The translations under genes and the position numbers were made by a program. Shown in pieces: positions 1 through 7,873 of a stretch of DNA of 11,816 nt (positions are counted from its first letter, which is position 1; each line of letters starts with the position of its first letter). The stretch is from an uncultured Ruminococcus sp. (lineage in GTDB: Bacteria; Bacillota; Clostridia; Oscillospirales; Ruminococcaceae). The notes below the pieces were generated by a model. It was given only the letters and a program-made list of their open reading frames with translations. It was not told where the DNA came from and did not search any database. The DNA lies in assembly GCA_946183385.1 (NCBI GenBank), contig CAMHBN010000036.1, positions 1 through 11,816 on the forward strand. The letters run 5' to 3'.

Positions 1-2
1 TT

Positions 3-10
3 ACCTCCTT
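3..10 (-). promoter_or_regulatory. Ribosome binding site of a leftward gene beginning just outside the window
   Basis: Read on the minus strand, bases 10 to 1 give AAGGAGGTAA, a near-perfect complement of the 16S rRNA 3' end. Nothing on the minus strand inside the window can use it, so a start codon is expected a few bases beyond position 1. In related Clostridia the radical SAM pair is often followed by a ribonuclease G gene or the ribosomal protein L21 gene. That identity is only a guess from gene order. A GC-rich hairpin (13-27) lies immediately upstream of the site. Confidence 0.6.
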
Positions 11-87
11 GCGGGGACGTCGTCCCCTACGCATCTTGTCACGTGGTCTTATGTTTACGTCACGGGCAGATAATATCCGCCCCTACA
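11..87. repeat. Two-hairpin intergenic repeat, copy A
   Basis: The gap left of the radical SAM-linked gene contains two palindromes. The first, at 13-27, is GGGGACG-T-CGTCCCC followed by CTAC. The second, at 64-82, is GGGCAGATAATATCCGCCC (one mismatch in the stem), followed by CTACA. The second hairpin recurs almost base for base at 3414-3432 and 9314-9332, and the first resembles the one at 3375-3391. There is no T-tract, so these are not ordinary terminators. The element ends 3 bases from the stop codon of the neighbouring gene (stop at 91-93). Confidence 0.8.
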
Positions 88-90
88 CAA

Positions 91-747
91 CTACTCGAAA
101 ACGGTGTTGTCCGCGCACAGGATAGCCGTGCGGCGTATATTCGCGGGCTCGAACGGTATATCGCAGGCAAGCCTCAGCGCGTCCATGAACAGCGTGGGGT
201 TGTAGTTGGTCTGTGTGCCCGCGGGCAGGTACATCGCGATGTCCACAGAAGTGCCAGTGTCCGTGCAGGTCAGGACCTCAGTATCGGGCTTGATATCGAC
301 CGTCTTTATGCCCTTTTTCGTCTTCTTCTCAATGAGTATCTCGGGCTGTGCAAGAAGCGTCTGCACCGCCGCATAAAGCCCCGCGGAGTTGTCCGTGACG
401 AGCGAGAATGCGTACTCCGCCTTCGCTATCGCGGTTATCTTCTGCTTCTGCTCCGCGACCTTGACTATGCTCATTCCCTCTGGCATTACGGCGTTCAGTG
501 CGTCGCGTATCGCCTCCATCGGCATCTCGTCGTCGGTGATGTTGAAGTCGAGTATCTCGCAGCTGCTCTCGAAGCCGAGCGACAGCGCCAGCGCAAAGCT
601 GTAGTACGGGTGCGGGTTGAAGCCCTCGGTGTACCATATCGGTATCCGCGAGCGCCTGAAAGTCCGCAGCATACAGCGGTTGAGGTCGAGGTGGGAGATG
701 TACTTCGCGCGTCCTTTTTTCTCAAACGTTGCTCTTACTCTTTGCAA
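91..747 (-). CDS. Radical SAM-linked protein (TIGR03936/DUF2344-like)
   Basis: The 218-residue product matches the family found beside, or fused to, TIGR03960 radical SAM proteins. Visible family signatures are KYISHLDLNR (residues 15-24), GFNPHP (42-47) and ALALSLGFES (52-61). No cysteine cluster or membrane segment is seen, so it is probably a soluble partner or substrate-handling subunit; its biochemical role is not established. The start is a TTG at 745-747, chosen because family homology begins immediately after it and because GGGAGG lies about 8 bases upstream. No ATG fits. The gene overlaps the last 26 bases of the upstream radical SAM gene, which implies translational coupling. It is the last visible gene of the leftward operon, and repeat copy A follows its stop. 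Confidence 0.9.
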   Translation of the reverse strand: MQRVRATFEKKGRAKYISHLDLNRCMLRTFRRSRIPIWYTEGFNPHPYYSFALALSLGFESSCEILDFNITDDEMPMEAIRDALNAVMPEGMSIVKVAEQKQKITAIAKAEYAFSLVTDNSAGLYAAVQTLLAQPEILIEKKTKKGIKTVDIKPDTEVLTCTDTGTSVDIAMYLPAGTQTNYNPTLFMDALRLACDIPFEPANIRRTAILCADNTVFE

Positions 748-2587
748 AGCATTCCCTCCCCACTTTCTTGTTCACTCCGCAGCCCGAGCACCTCTGGCGG
801 CAGTTCGGAGTCGTCACCGCCTCGTGCGCGGTCTTGTTCTCGCGGACGAGGAATGCCTTGTCCACGAGGTAGTCGAGGTGATCCCACGGCATTATCTCGT
901 CGTATTCAAAGCGGCGGTTCGCGTAGAAGGACGGGTCTATGCCGCAGTCCGCGAACGCCTCCAGCCACTTGTCGAAGCGGTAGTGCTCCTCCCAGCTGTC
1001 GAATTTGCAGCCCTTCTGCCATGCCGCGTATATCGCGGGACACAGCCTTCTGTCGCCCTTCGCGAGTATGACCTCGAGCATACTTACGTTCGGGTCGTGG
1101 TAGCTTATCTTTATCTTCTTGCTCTTCGTCGAGCCCAGCAGCAGCTTCTGCTTGTGCTCGACCATTTCACGGGTGTCCTGCGGCTCAAACTCGAACGGCG
1201 TGAACGGCTTTGGTACGAAGGTGGCGCAGCTCACCGAGACCTGCACTCCCCCCTTGCCGCGAGGTCTGTCCTCTATGCTGTAGAAGAGGTCAACAATGCG
1301 CTGTGCGAGCTCCGCTATGCCGACGATGTCCTCGTCCGTCTCGGTGGGAAGTCCCATCATGAAGTAGAGCTTGACGCTGCTGTAGCCGCCCTCGAAGGCG
1401 ATACGGCAGGTGTTCATTATCTCCTCCTCGGAGACATTCTTGTTGATGACGTCGCGGAGGCGCTGTGTGCCGCCCTCTGCCGCGAAGGTAAGCCCGCTCT
1501 TGCGCACCTTCTTTATCTTGTTGAGCAGGGACTCCGAGAAGTTGTCCACTCTCAGCGACGGCAGCGACAGGTTGATACGCTCGCCCGCGGTGTAATCTAT
1601 CAGCTTCGTGAGCATATTGTCGATATCGTAGTGGTCGCTCGTGCTCAGCGACGCGAGCGATACCTCGTCGTAGCCTGTGTTCTCGCACAGAGCCTTAGTC
1701 TGCGCGAATATGGTGTCCGCCGTCTTTTCGCGGAACGGGCGGTATATAAAGCCCGCCTGACAGAAGCGGCAGCCGCGTATACAGCCGCGCAGCACCTCCA
1801 CGGATACGCGGTCGTGGACTATCTCCGTGAACGGTACGACGAAGTTGTCGGGGTAGTAGACCTTGTCATAGTCGCGGATTATGCGCTTTCTCACGGTGGT
1901 CGGTATTCCCTCGTCGACGTCGAGGCGGTCTATCGTGCCGTCCTCCTTGTAGCTGAAGTGATAGAACTGCGGCACGTATACGCCCTCTATCTGTGCGGCT
2001 GCTCGCAGGAATTCCAGCCTTGTTGCGCCCTCCTGCTTCATTCTGTGGTAAAGGTCGAGGAGCTCGAGATTTACCTCCTCGCCCTCGCCGAGCACGAAGA
2101 GGTCGAAGAAGTCGGCAAGCGGCTCGGGATTGCACACGCACGGACCTCCCGCCATGACTATCTGACGCAGTTCGGGAGTCCTGTCCTTCGCGAATATCGG
2201 TATCCCCGCGAGGTCGAGCATATTCAGTATGTTCGAGTACGAGAGCTCGTACTGGAGCGTGAAGCCGATGAAGTCGAAATCGCGTATCGGGTCGAGGGAT
2301 TCGAGCGCGTAGAGCGGGATATCATTCTCGCGCATTATCTGCTCGAAGTCCTCAGACGGCGCGAAACAGCGCTCACACCAGTAGTTCTCGCGCGAATTTG
2401 TCAGCGAGTACAGTATCTTCATGCCGAGGTGCGACATCCCGATATCATACGTGTCGGGGAAGCAGAAAGCGAAGCGGACGTCCACCTTTGACTTGTCCTT
2501 TATCACGCTCCCGACCTCGCCGCCGATGTAGCGCGAGGGCTTCTGCACCTCAAGAAGGTGCTTCTCGATTTTTTGTTTTAAGTCCAT
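722..2587 (-). CDS. B12-binding-domain radical SAM protein (TIGR03960-like)
   Basis: This is a 621-residue protein. An N-terminal cobalamin-binding-like region (about 30-200) includes CFPDTYDIGMSHLG (42-55) and GEGE (177-180). A radical SAM core follows, with its 4Fe-4S motif C-x3-C-x2-C at Cys269, Cys273 and Cys276 and a glycine-rich EGG segment near 371-373. The C-terminus carries a second C-x3-C-x2-C (Cys596, Cys600, Cys603) and Cys613, possibly another metal site. The reaction is unknown for the family. The start was placed at the ATG at 2585-2587, which has AAAGGTG at a suitable distance. An in-frame upstream start at 2683 would read through repeat copy D and is unlikely. The gene is cotranscribed with cdd upstream and overlaps its TIGR03936 partner downstream, the usual pairing in Firmicutes. 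Confidence 0.92.
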   Translation of the reverse strand: MDLKQKIEKHLLEVQKPSRYIGGEVGSVIKDKSKVDVRFAFCFPDTYDIGMSHLGMKILYSLTNSRENYWCERCFAPSEDFEQIMRENDIPLYALESLDPIRDFDFIGFTLQYELSYSNILNMLDLAGIPIFAKDRTPELRQIVMAGGPCVCNPEPLADFFDLFVLGEGEEVNLELLDLYHRMKQEGATRLEFLRAAAQIEGVYVPQFYHFSYKEDGTIDRLDVDEGIPTTVRKRIIRDYDKVYYPDNFVVPFTEIVHDRVSVEVLRGCIRGCRFCQAGFIYRPFREKTADTIFAQTKALCENTGYDEVSLASLSTSDHYDIDNMLTKLIDYTAGERINLSLPSLRVDNFSESLLNKIKKVRKSGLTFAAEGGTQRLRDVINKNVSEEEIMNTCRIAFEGGYSSVKLYFMMGLPTETDEDIVGIAELAQRIVDLFYSIEDRPRGKGGVQVSVSCATFVPKPFTPFEFEPQDTREMVEHKQKLLLGSTKSKKIKISYHDPNVSMLEVILAKGDRRLCPAIYAAWQKGCKFDSWEEHYRFDKWLEAFADCGIDPSFYANRRFEYDEIMPWDHLDYLVDKAFLVRENKTAHEAVTTPNCRQRCSGCGVNKKVGRECFAKSKSNV

Positions 2588-2622
2588 ATATACACCTTTT
2601 CGATTTGTTTGAAAAAACGAAT

Positions 2623-2688
2623 TGTAGGGGCGAGTTCCGCTCGCCCGCAGTTTCGGTTCTGAACGGGCGCACGGAATGCGCACCTACA
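2623..2688. repeat. Palindromic intergenic repeat, copy D, within an operon
   Basis: This 66-base element fills most of the gap between cdd and the radical SAM gene. It starts with TGTAGGGGCG (2623-2632) and ends with CGCACCTACA (2679-2688), inverted copies differing at one position. Inside are GGGCGAG-TTCCG-CTCGCCC (2628-2646) and a second imperfect hairpin, GGGCGCA-CGGAA-TGCGCAC (2665-2683). The CCTACA end is shared with copies A, B and C. Its right edge is 1 base from the cdd stop codon (2690-2692). Confidence 0.75.
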
Positions 2689-2689
2689 G

Positions 2690-3070
2690 TCACAGCGTGA
2701 ATCGCATGGGCAGGAAGTCCGAGAGCTTGAACCAGCCGTTCGAGAGTATCACCACGAGGTCGTCGCCGCAGAATTCGCTCAGCACCTGCAGGCAGGCTCC
2801 GCACGGCGGACACGGCTTCGTGAAATCGCGCGTGGAACTGCCCGCTATCGCGATCGCCTTGAACTGCGTCACGCCCTCCGATACCGCCTTGAACACGGCT
2901 GTGCGCTCGGCGCAGTTCGTCAGCGAATACGACGCGTTCTCGATGTTGCAGCCCGTGAATATGCGCCCGTCTGCCGCCATAAGTGCCGCTCCCACGCGAA
3001 AATGCGAGTACGGGCTGTATGAATTCGCCGCAGCCTTCACAGCCGCACCGAAAAGCTCCTTGTCCGTCAT
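2690..3070 (-). CDS. cdd: Cytidine deaminase
   Basis: This enzyme hydrolyses cytidine and deoxycytidine to uridine and deoxyuridine in pyrimidine salvage in the cytosol. The 126-residue length fits the small tetrameric class. Visible landmarks are SPYSHFRVGAAL (19-30), the substrate-binding NIENASY (42-48), CAE with zinc ligand Cys53 and catalytic Glu55, and PPCGAC with zinc ligands Cys90 and Cys93. The C-terminal LPMRF is also typical. The ATG at 3068-3070 overlaps the stop of the DUF896 gene as ATGA, and GGAGGT for this gene lies inside the last codons of that gene. The pair is therefore translationally coupled. The stop lies next to repeat copy D, but the protein looks full length. Confidence 0.97.
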   Translation of the reverse strand: MTDKELFGAAVKAAANSYSPYSHFRVGAALMAADGRIFTGCNIENASYSLTNCAERTAVFKAVSEGVTQFKAIAIAGSSTRDFTKPCPPCGACLQVLSEFCGDDLVVILSNGWFKLSDFLPMRFTL

Positions 3071-3276
3071 TTTCTCTTACCTCCGCCGACCTTGCGCTTC
3101 TTCCCGTCTGGAGTCATTATGTACGTGTGCTCGAGCTGTGCGCGGAGATTGCCCGTCACCGATGCACGGTACTCGTTGCGGAGCTCGGTCTGCTCGGCTT
3201 TTTCTGCCTCCGTCAGTCCCTCTGCCTTAGACTTGCGCGCAAGCTCGTTTATGCGGTCTATCTTTTTCTGTTCCAT
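3067..3276 (-). CDS. DUF896 (YnzC/UPF0291) family small protein
   Basis: This 69-residue, charged, soluble protein has the family pattern: an N-terminal helical hairpin (KIDRINELARKSKAEGLTEAE, roughly residues 4-24), the LRNEYRASVTGNLRAQLEHTYI region, then MTPDGKK and a basic tail. B. subtilis YnzC has the same layout; no biochemical function is firmly known. The ATG at 3274-3276 follows AAGAGGTG at good spacing, and family homology starts right there, so the longer open frame upstream is not coding. It is the first gene of the leftward operon, behind the promoter at 3311-3339, and overlaps cdd by 4 bases. Confidence 0.88.
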   Translation of the reverse strand: MEQKKIDRINELARKSKAEGLTEAEKAEQTELRNEYRASVTGNLRAQLEHTYIMTPDGKKRKVGGGKRK

Positions 3277-3310
3277 AGTGCACCTCTTATTGCAGGATAT
3301 GTATAAACCT

Positions 3311-3339
3311 ATATTACCATAATCCGCCCGAAAAGTCAA
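3311..3339 (-). promoter_or_regulatory. Sigma-A-type promoter of the leftward operon
   Basis: On the minus strand TTGACT (3339-3334) is followed after 17 bases by TAATAT (3316-3311), with TGG directly before it as an extended -10. Transcription would start about 30 bases ahead of the DUF896 start codon. The spacer includes GGGCGGATTAT, which resembles half of the nearby palindromic repeat. Confidence 0.7.
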
Positions 3340-3370
3340 CGGCACGACGCCCGAAGTGTTAGCAATATCG

Positions 3371-3437
3371 GGCAGGCGGCGGGACGCCGCCCCCTGCACG
3401 GAAGTAATGGCACGGGCGGATAATATCCGCCCCTACA
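3371..3437. repeat. Two-hairpin intergenic repeat, copy B
   Basis: It lies between the two divergent promoters. The first hairpin is GGCGGCG-GGA-CGCCGCC (3375-3391), extended by GCAGG/CCTGC outside. The second is a perfect 9-base stem GGGCGGATA-A-TATCCGCCC (3414-3432) followed by CTACA (3433-3437). The layout matches copy A: the first hairpins share GGGACGYCGYCCCC and the second hairpins are nearly identical. No T-tract follows either hairpin. Confidence 0.8.
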
Positions 3438-3466
3438 TGGAATGTGAAAATTTTTTCGTATTTATA

Positions 3467-3495
3467 TTGTAATGCGTGTCGATATATGCTATAAT
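3467..3495 (+). promoter_or_regulatory. Sigma-A-type promoter of the helicase-nuclease gene
   Basis: TTGTAA (3467-3472), a 17-base spacer and TATAAT (3490-3495) are present, with TGC before the -10 as an extended -10 element. The surrounding DNA is strikingly AT-rich for this window. A start near 3502 gives a leader of about 43 bases with a small GCCC-TTTC-GGGC hairpin (3518-3529) ahead of the GGAG at 3535-3538. Confidence 0.75.
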
Positions 3496-3544
3496 AATAA
3501 AGTATATGAAAATTTCAGCCCTTTCGGGCGGAACGGAGCTTGAT

Positions 3545-6500
3545 ATGGACAACATCATCACCTTCGGCGGAAGTATGACCAAGCAGATAAATTTTGCCAT
3601 GCAGCAGAACTATGTGCCCGTTTTCCGCAATATCACCCTCACCAACAACACCGGCGAGACTATCCCCTCCGTGAAGCTCAGGATAAGCTTCGAGCCCGAG
3701 TTCGCGAAGCCGTTCGAGTCGCTCCCGACCGATCTCCTGCCCTCGCGTCCCGCGGAGATAGCTCCCGTGAACATCGTCCTCAATGCCAACTACCTGTTCA
3801 GTCTCACCGAGAAAATGGTCGGCAGCGTGACCGTTGAAGCCGTGAAGGACGGCGAGGTCATCGCCTCGCAGGTGAATACAATCGAGCTCCTCGCCTACGA
3901 CCAGTGGACGGGCGTGCTCTTCATGCCCGAAATGATAGGCGCGTTTATCACTCCGAACCACCCGAAGGTGAAAGAAATTGTCGCCGAGGCGGGCAAATAT
4001 ATGCAGAAGTGGAGCGGCTCGCCCTCGTTCACGGGCTATCAGGACCGCAACCCCAACATCGTGAAAATGCAGATGGGCGCGATATACGCTGCTTTGCAGG
4101 AGCAGAACATCGCATATACGGCTCCGCCCGCAAGCTATGAGACAGCTCAGCGCGTGCGCCTGCCAGAGGACGTACTCACGGGCAAAAGCGGTACGTGCAT
4201 TGACCTTGCAGTGCTGTACTGCGCGTGCCTCGAGGCGATAGACCTCAATCCCCTGCTGTTCATCGTCAAGGGTCATGCCTTCGCGGGCTGCTGGCTCATA
4301 AACGAGACCTTCTCGGACTGCCTCCAGTACGACGTCTCCGCCATTTCCAAGCGTATCGCCAAAGGCGTGAACGCGATGAGCGTGGTCGAATGCACCGATT
4401 TCACCGCAGGCAAGGGCGTTGATTTTGACGCGGCTGAAACTCACGCTGCCGCTCACCTCGAATCCTTCGACGACTTCAACTTTGCCATAGATGTCACCCG
4501 CACGAGAGCAGGCGGTATCCGTCCCATGCCCGCGCGTGTATGCGAGGACGGCACGTTCAAAGCCGTTGACTACGGCGAGCGCAAGAGGAGCGATATCACC
4601 TCCGCCCCCTCGGAGATGGACATCATCGGCGATATCCCGCAGGACGGCGAGCCACGCGAGGTCACAAAGCAGATGGTGTGGGAGCGCAAGCTCCTCGACC
4701 TAAGCCTCCGCAACAGCCTGCTCAATTTCCGCCCGTCCACTATGAACGTGCAGATTATGATGAGCGACCTCGGTCAGCTCGAGGACGTCATCTCCACGGG
4801 CGAGGAGTTCAAGGTCTGCGCCGTGCCGAACGATATGTCGTTCCAGATGGCTGACAGCAAGATATTCGAGACCGAAAACGATAAAACTCAGATAGAAGCC
4901 GTCGCGGAATCAGAGTTCAAGAGCCGCCGTCTCCGCACCTTCATCAGCGATGCGGAGCTCGACAAGATAATGAAGAAGCTCCACAGGCAGGCTAAGGTCA
5001 GCATTGAGGAGAACGGCGCGAATACGATATATCTCGCGCTCGGCTTCCTGCGCTGGTTCGAGACCGACAAGAGCGAGAAGGCAAGGTATGCTCCGCTGGT
5101 GCTCGTGCCCATCGACATCAACCGCAAGGTGCAGGACAAGTCCTACTCCATAAGGGTGCGCGACGAGGAGACTCAGGTCAACATCACCGCGCTCGAAATG
5201 CTGAGACAGTTCTTCGGCATTGACATAAAGGGTCTCGACCCCGTGCCCATGGACGAGAACGGCGTTGACCTGCCGCTCATATTCAGCACCATACGTCAGG
5301 GCATTATGGCGCGCTCGCGCTGGGATATCGAGGAGTACGCCTTCATCGGGCAGTTCTCCTTCAACCGCTTCATAATGTGGAACGATATCCGCAACCGCGC
5401 CGATGAGCTCGCGGAGAACAAGGTCGTGGCAAGCCTCATCTCGGGCAGGACCGAGTGGGAGGAGGGCGACATCTCGATGACGCCGCTCGACCTCGACAAC
5501 AAGGTAGCTCCCGCCGACCTCGCCGTGCCCGTTGCCGCCGATTCGTCACAGCTGGCGGCTGTGTACGCCGCAAATGCGGGCAAGAGCTTCGTACTGCACG
5601 GACCTCCCGGAACAGGCAAGTCGCAGACGATAACCAATATGATAGCTAACGCTCTCCACCACGGCAAGACCGTCCTCTTCGTTGCCGAGAAAATGGCGGC
5701 TCTCGAGGTCGTGGAGAAGCGTCTCAACAAGATAGGCCTCGGACCGTTCTGCCTTGAGCTCCACTCGAACAAGGCTCAGAAGCGTGCCGTGCTCAAACAG
5801 CTCGAGGATACCCTCAACGTCGGCAGAGTGAAGACTCCCGCCGAGTTCGAGGCTCAGGCTCAGAAGATATCCGAGCTCCGCGCCGAGCTCAATGACACGA
5901 TGTCGGAGATTCACAAGGTGCGCCCGTGCGGTATGTCGCTGTACGACGCGGCGGTGAAGTACGAGCAGTTCAAGCCTTATGGCGGCAAGTTCAGCTTCAC
6001 GCAGACGCAGATCGACGCCATGAACGCCGATACCTACTCGAAGTGGCGAGGCGAGCTCGAACGCCTTGCTGCGGCGGGCAAGGAATTCGGCGACGTGACC
6101 GCTACTCCCCTCACCTGCTGCCGTCTCACGGACTGCACTCCCGATACGCGCGGCAGGCTCGAAAGCAAGCTCGGCAAGTTCAAGTCCGCACTTGCGGCGG
6201 CGGGAGCTCATAAGGGCGAGCTCTGCGCGGCTGTGGGCTCGGAGAGCCTCAGCTACGAGCAGTGCAAGTCCGCCGCCGATCTCATCACGGAAGCTTGCTC
6301 CGAGGGGTATATCCTCCCGCAGATACTCACGGGGAGCGACTGGGAGCTACGAAGGGCGGCAGCTGAACAGCTCGTTGCCTCGGGACGTCAGCAGCGCGCG
6401 CTCAAGGCGGAGGTGCTCGGTCAGTTCGAGCCGTCCGTTCTCGCTTATGACGCGAGCGGTGCCCTCGTCAACTGGAAGACCGCGCAGAGCAAGTGGTTCC

Positions 6501-7873
6501 TGCCCAAGCTCTTCGGCACTAACAAGCTCGTCAAGGAGCTCGCGGCGCACGCAAAATCGCCCGCGACCGTGACGAAGCAGAACATAGAGGGTCACTACGC
6601 GAAGCTGAATCAGCTCGGTGCGCTCAGCAATGATGTCATCAACGCTCAGCCCGACCTCACGGCGGTATTCGGCGCGCTGTGGCAGGGTGAGAACTCCGAC
6701 TGGGATATGATAGAAAAGGCTGTTGCGCTGTCGGATAAGCTCCGCGGCGGACTGGCGGCGGCTCCGCTGAGTGCGGACGAGAAGTCCGGACTCGCGCAGA
6801 CGCTTGTGACGGGCTACGGCGACCCGACCGCAAAAACAGCTTCAAAGGCGGCGGCTGATAAGCTCTCCGCTGACTATGCACAGCTCGGAGCGGAGGTGTC
6901 CGCACTCGGCAGCGAATTCGCGCTCACGCCCGACCTCGGCAGTGCGGGCGACTGGTCTGCAAACGCTTCGGCTCAGGCTGACAGCGTTATCGGTGCCCTC
7001 CCGCAGCTCAAGGAGTGGACGGGTATCGTCACGATATGCAACGAGCTCACAAGCCTCGGTATCGGCAACGTAGCCGACAACTTCCTCGCGGGCAAGGTTC
7101 GCCCGAATGAGCTGCTCGGCGGCTTCGACTGCGACCTCTGCCGCGCCGTGGTGACATCGACTATCTCCGCAAGTCCCGTGCTCTCGAAGTTCCAGGGCAC
7201 GCTGTTCGAGGAGACGATACGCAAGTACGGCGAGGTGCTCGACAAGTTCTCGACCCTTACGATAAATGAGCTCGTCGCAGAACTGTCCGCGAAGATACCC
7301 GCGGCGGGACAGTCGGCGGCAAGCTCCGAGATAGGCATACTGCAAAAAGCGATAAAGAGCAACGGACGCATGATGTCCATACGCAAGCTCTTCGACAGCA
7401 TACCCAACCTCCTGCGCAGGATGTGTCCCGTTATGCTGATGAGCCCGATATCCGTCGCTCAGTACATCGACCCTTCGTACCCGAAATTTGACCTCGTCAT
7501 CTTCGACGAGGCTTCACAGCTCCCGACCTGCGAGGCCGTCGGTGCTATCGCACGCGGCGAGAACGTAAGGAAGACCTCGAAAGCGTGCTCGACGACTGCC
7601 TCGCACTCTCGATGCCGCAGGAGCATCTGCTCTGGCACTACCGCTCGCAGCATGAGAGCCTCATTGCCTACAGCAACGCCAAGTATTACGACAACAAGCT
7701 CTTCACCTTCCCGTCGCCCGACGACCAGATTTCCGAGGTCAGCTGGGTTCACGTCGAGGGCTTCTACGACAAGAGCTCCACACGCACGAACAAAGCCGAG
7801 GCTAAGGCTATCGTGGACGAGATTTCCCGCAGACTTGAAGACCCGAAGCTGCGCAAGCTCAGTATCGGCGTAG
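3545..7873 (+). CDS. N-terminal fragment: transglutaminase-like, DUF4011, helicase motifs I and II
   Basis: The open frame gives 1,442 residues, of which 1-1341 are authentic and about 1342-1442 are a frameshifted, Arg/Ser/Thr-rich nonsense tail. Order: a beta-rich, Ig-like N-terminal region (about 15-125); a transglutaminase-like domain with SGTCIDLA (Cys218) and GHAF (His244); DUF4011 beginning at VWERKLLDLSLRNSLLNF (about 378); Walker A GPPGTGKS (686-693); a long Ala/Leu-rich, partly coiled-coil stretch (about 740-1290); Walker B DEAS (1321-1324). The ATG at 3545 was chosen because GGAG sits 6 bases upstream and downstream of the promoter; the open frame extends upstream to 3476, but that would place codons inside the promoter. 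The protein is soluble, with no signal peptide or membrane segment. Without its later motifs it should lack helicase activity. Confidence 0.85.
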   Translation: MDNIITFGGSMTKQINFAMQQNYVPVFRNITLTNNTGETIPSVKLRISFEPEFAKPFESLPTDLLPSRPAEIAPVNIVLNANYLFSLTEKMVGSVTVEAVKDGEVIASQVNTIELLAYDQWTGVLFMPEMIGAFITPNHPKVKEIVAEAGKYMQKWSGSPSFTGYQDRNPNIVKMQMGAIYAALQEQNIAYTAPPASYETAQRVRLPEDVLTGKSGTCIDLAVLYCACLEAIDLNPLLFIVKGHAFAGCWLINETFSDCLQYDVSAISKRIAKGVNAMSVVECTDFTAGKGVDFDAAETHAAAHLESFDDFNFAIDVTRTRAGGIRPMPARVCEDGTFKAVDYGERKRSDITSAPSEMDIIGDIPQDGEPREVTKQMVWERKLLDLSLRNSLLNFRPSTMNVQIMMSDLGQLEDVISTGEEFKVCAVPNDMSFQMADSKIFETENDKTQIEAVAESEFKSRRLRTFISDAELDKIMKKLHRQAKVSIEENGANTIYLALGFLRWFETDKSEKARYAPLVLVPIDINRKVQDKSYSIRVRDEETQVNITALEMLRQFFGIDIKGLDPVPMDENGVDLPLIFSTIRQGIMARSRWDIEEYAFIGQFSFNRFIMWNDIRNRADELAENKVVASLISGRTEWEEGDISMTPLDLDNKVAPADLAVPVAADSSQLAAVYAANAGKSFVLHGPPGTGKSQTITNMIANALHHGKTVLFVAEKMAALEVVEKRLNKIGLGPFCLELHSNKAQKRAVLKQLEDTLNVGRVKTPAEFEAQAQKISELRAELNDTMSEIHKVRPCGMSLYDAAVKYEQFKPYGGKFSFTQTQIDAMNADTYSKWRGELERLAAAGKEFGDVTATPLTCCRLTDCTPDTRGRLESKLGKFKSALAAAGAHKGELCAAVGSESLSYEQCKSAADLITEACSEGYILPQILTGSDWELRRAAAEQLVASGRQQRALKAEVLGQFEPSVLAYDASGALVNWKTAQSKWFLPKLFGTNKLVKELAAHAKSPATVTKQNIEGHYAKLNQLGALSNDVINAQPDLTAVFGALWQGENSDWDMIEKAVALSDKLRGGLAAAPLSADEKSGLAQTLVTGYGDPTAKTASKAAADKLSADYAQLGAEVSALGSEFALTPDLGSAGDWSANASAQADSVIGALPQLKEWTGIVTICNELTSLGIGNVADNFLAGKVRPNELLGGFDCDLCRAVVTSTISASPVLSKFQGTLFEETIRKYGEVLDKFSTLTINELVAELSAKIPAAGQSAASSEIGILQKAIKSNGRMMSIRKLFDSIPNLLRRMCPVMLMSPISVAQYIDPSYPKFDLVIFDEASQLPTCEAVGAIARGENVRKTSKACSTTASHSRCRRSICSGTTARSMRASLPTATPSITTTSSSPSRRPTTRFPRSAGFTSRASTTRAPHARTKPRLRLSWTRFPADLKTRSCASSVSA

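Noticed and set aside
617..2491. Long rightward open frame of 624 codons opposite the radical SAM gene
   Set aside because: It is antisense to a protein with clear catalytic motifs. Its translation is rich in Val, Arg and Leu as expected of a GC-rich shadow frame, with no recognisable domain.
2588..2683. Upstream in-frame start of the radical SAM protein at 2683
   Set aside because: The added residues come from repeat copy D, while the ATG at 2587 has a good binding site and matches the family N-terminus.
3515..4456. Leftward open frame of 313 codons opposite the transglutaminase-like region
   Set aside because: It is antisense to conserved coding sequence and would run into the promoter region; no family resemblance was seen.
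7560..7600. Programmed ribosomal frameshift joining the two helicase frames
   Set aside because: A frameshift alone would not explain the loss of about 27 conserved residues including a helicase motif, and no slippery heptamer is evident at the junction.
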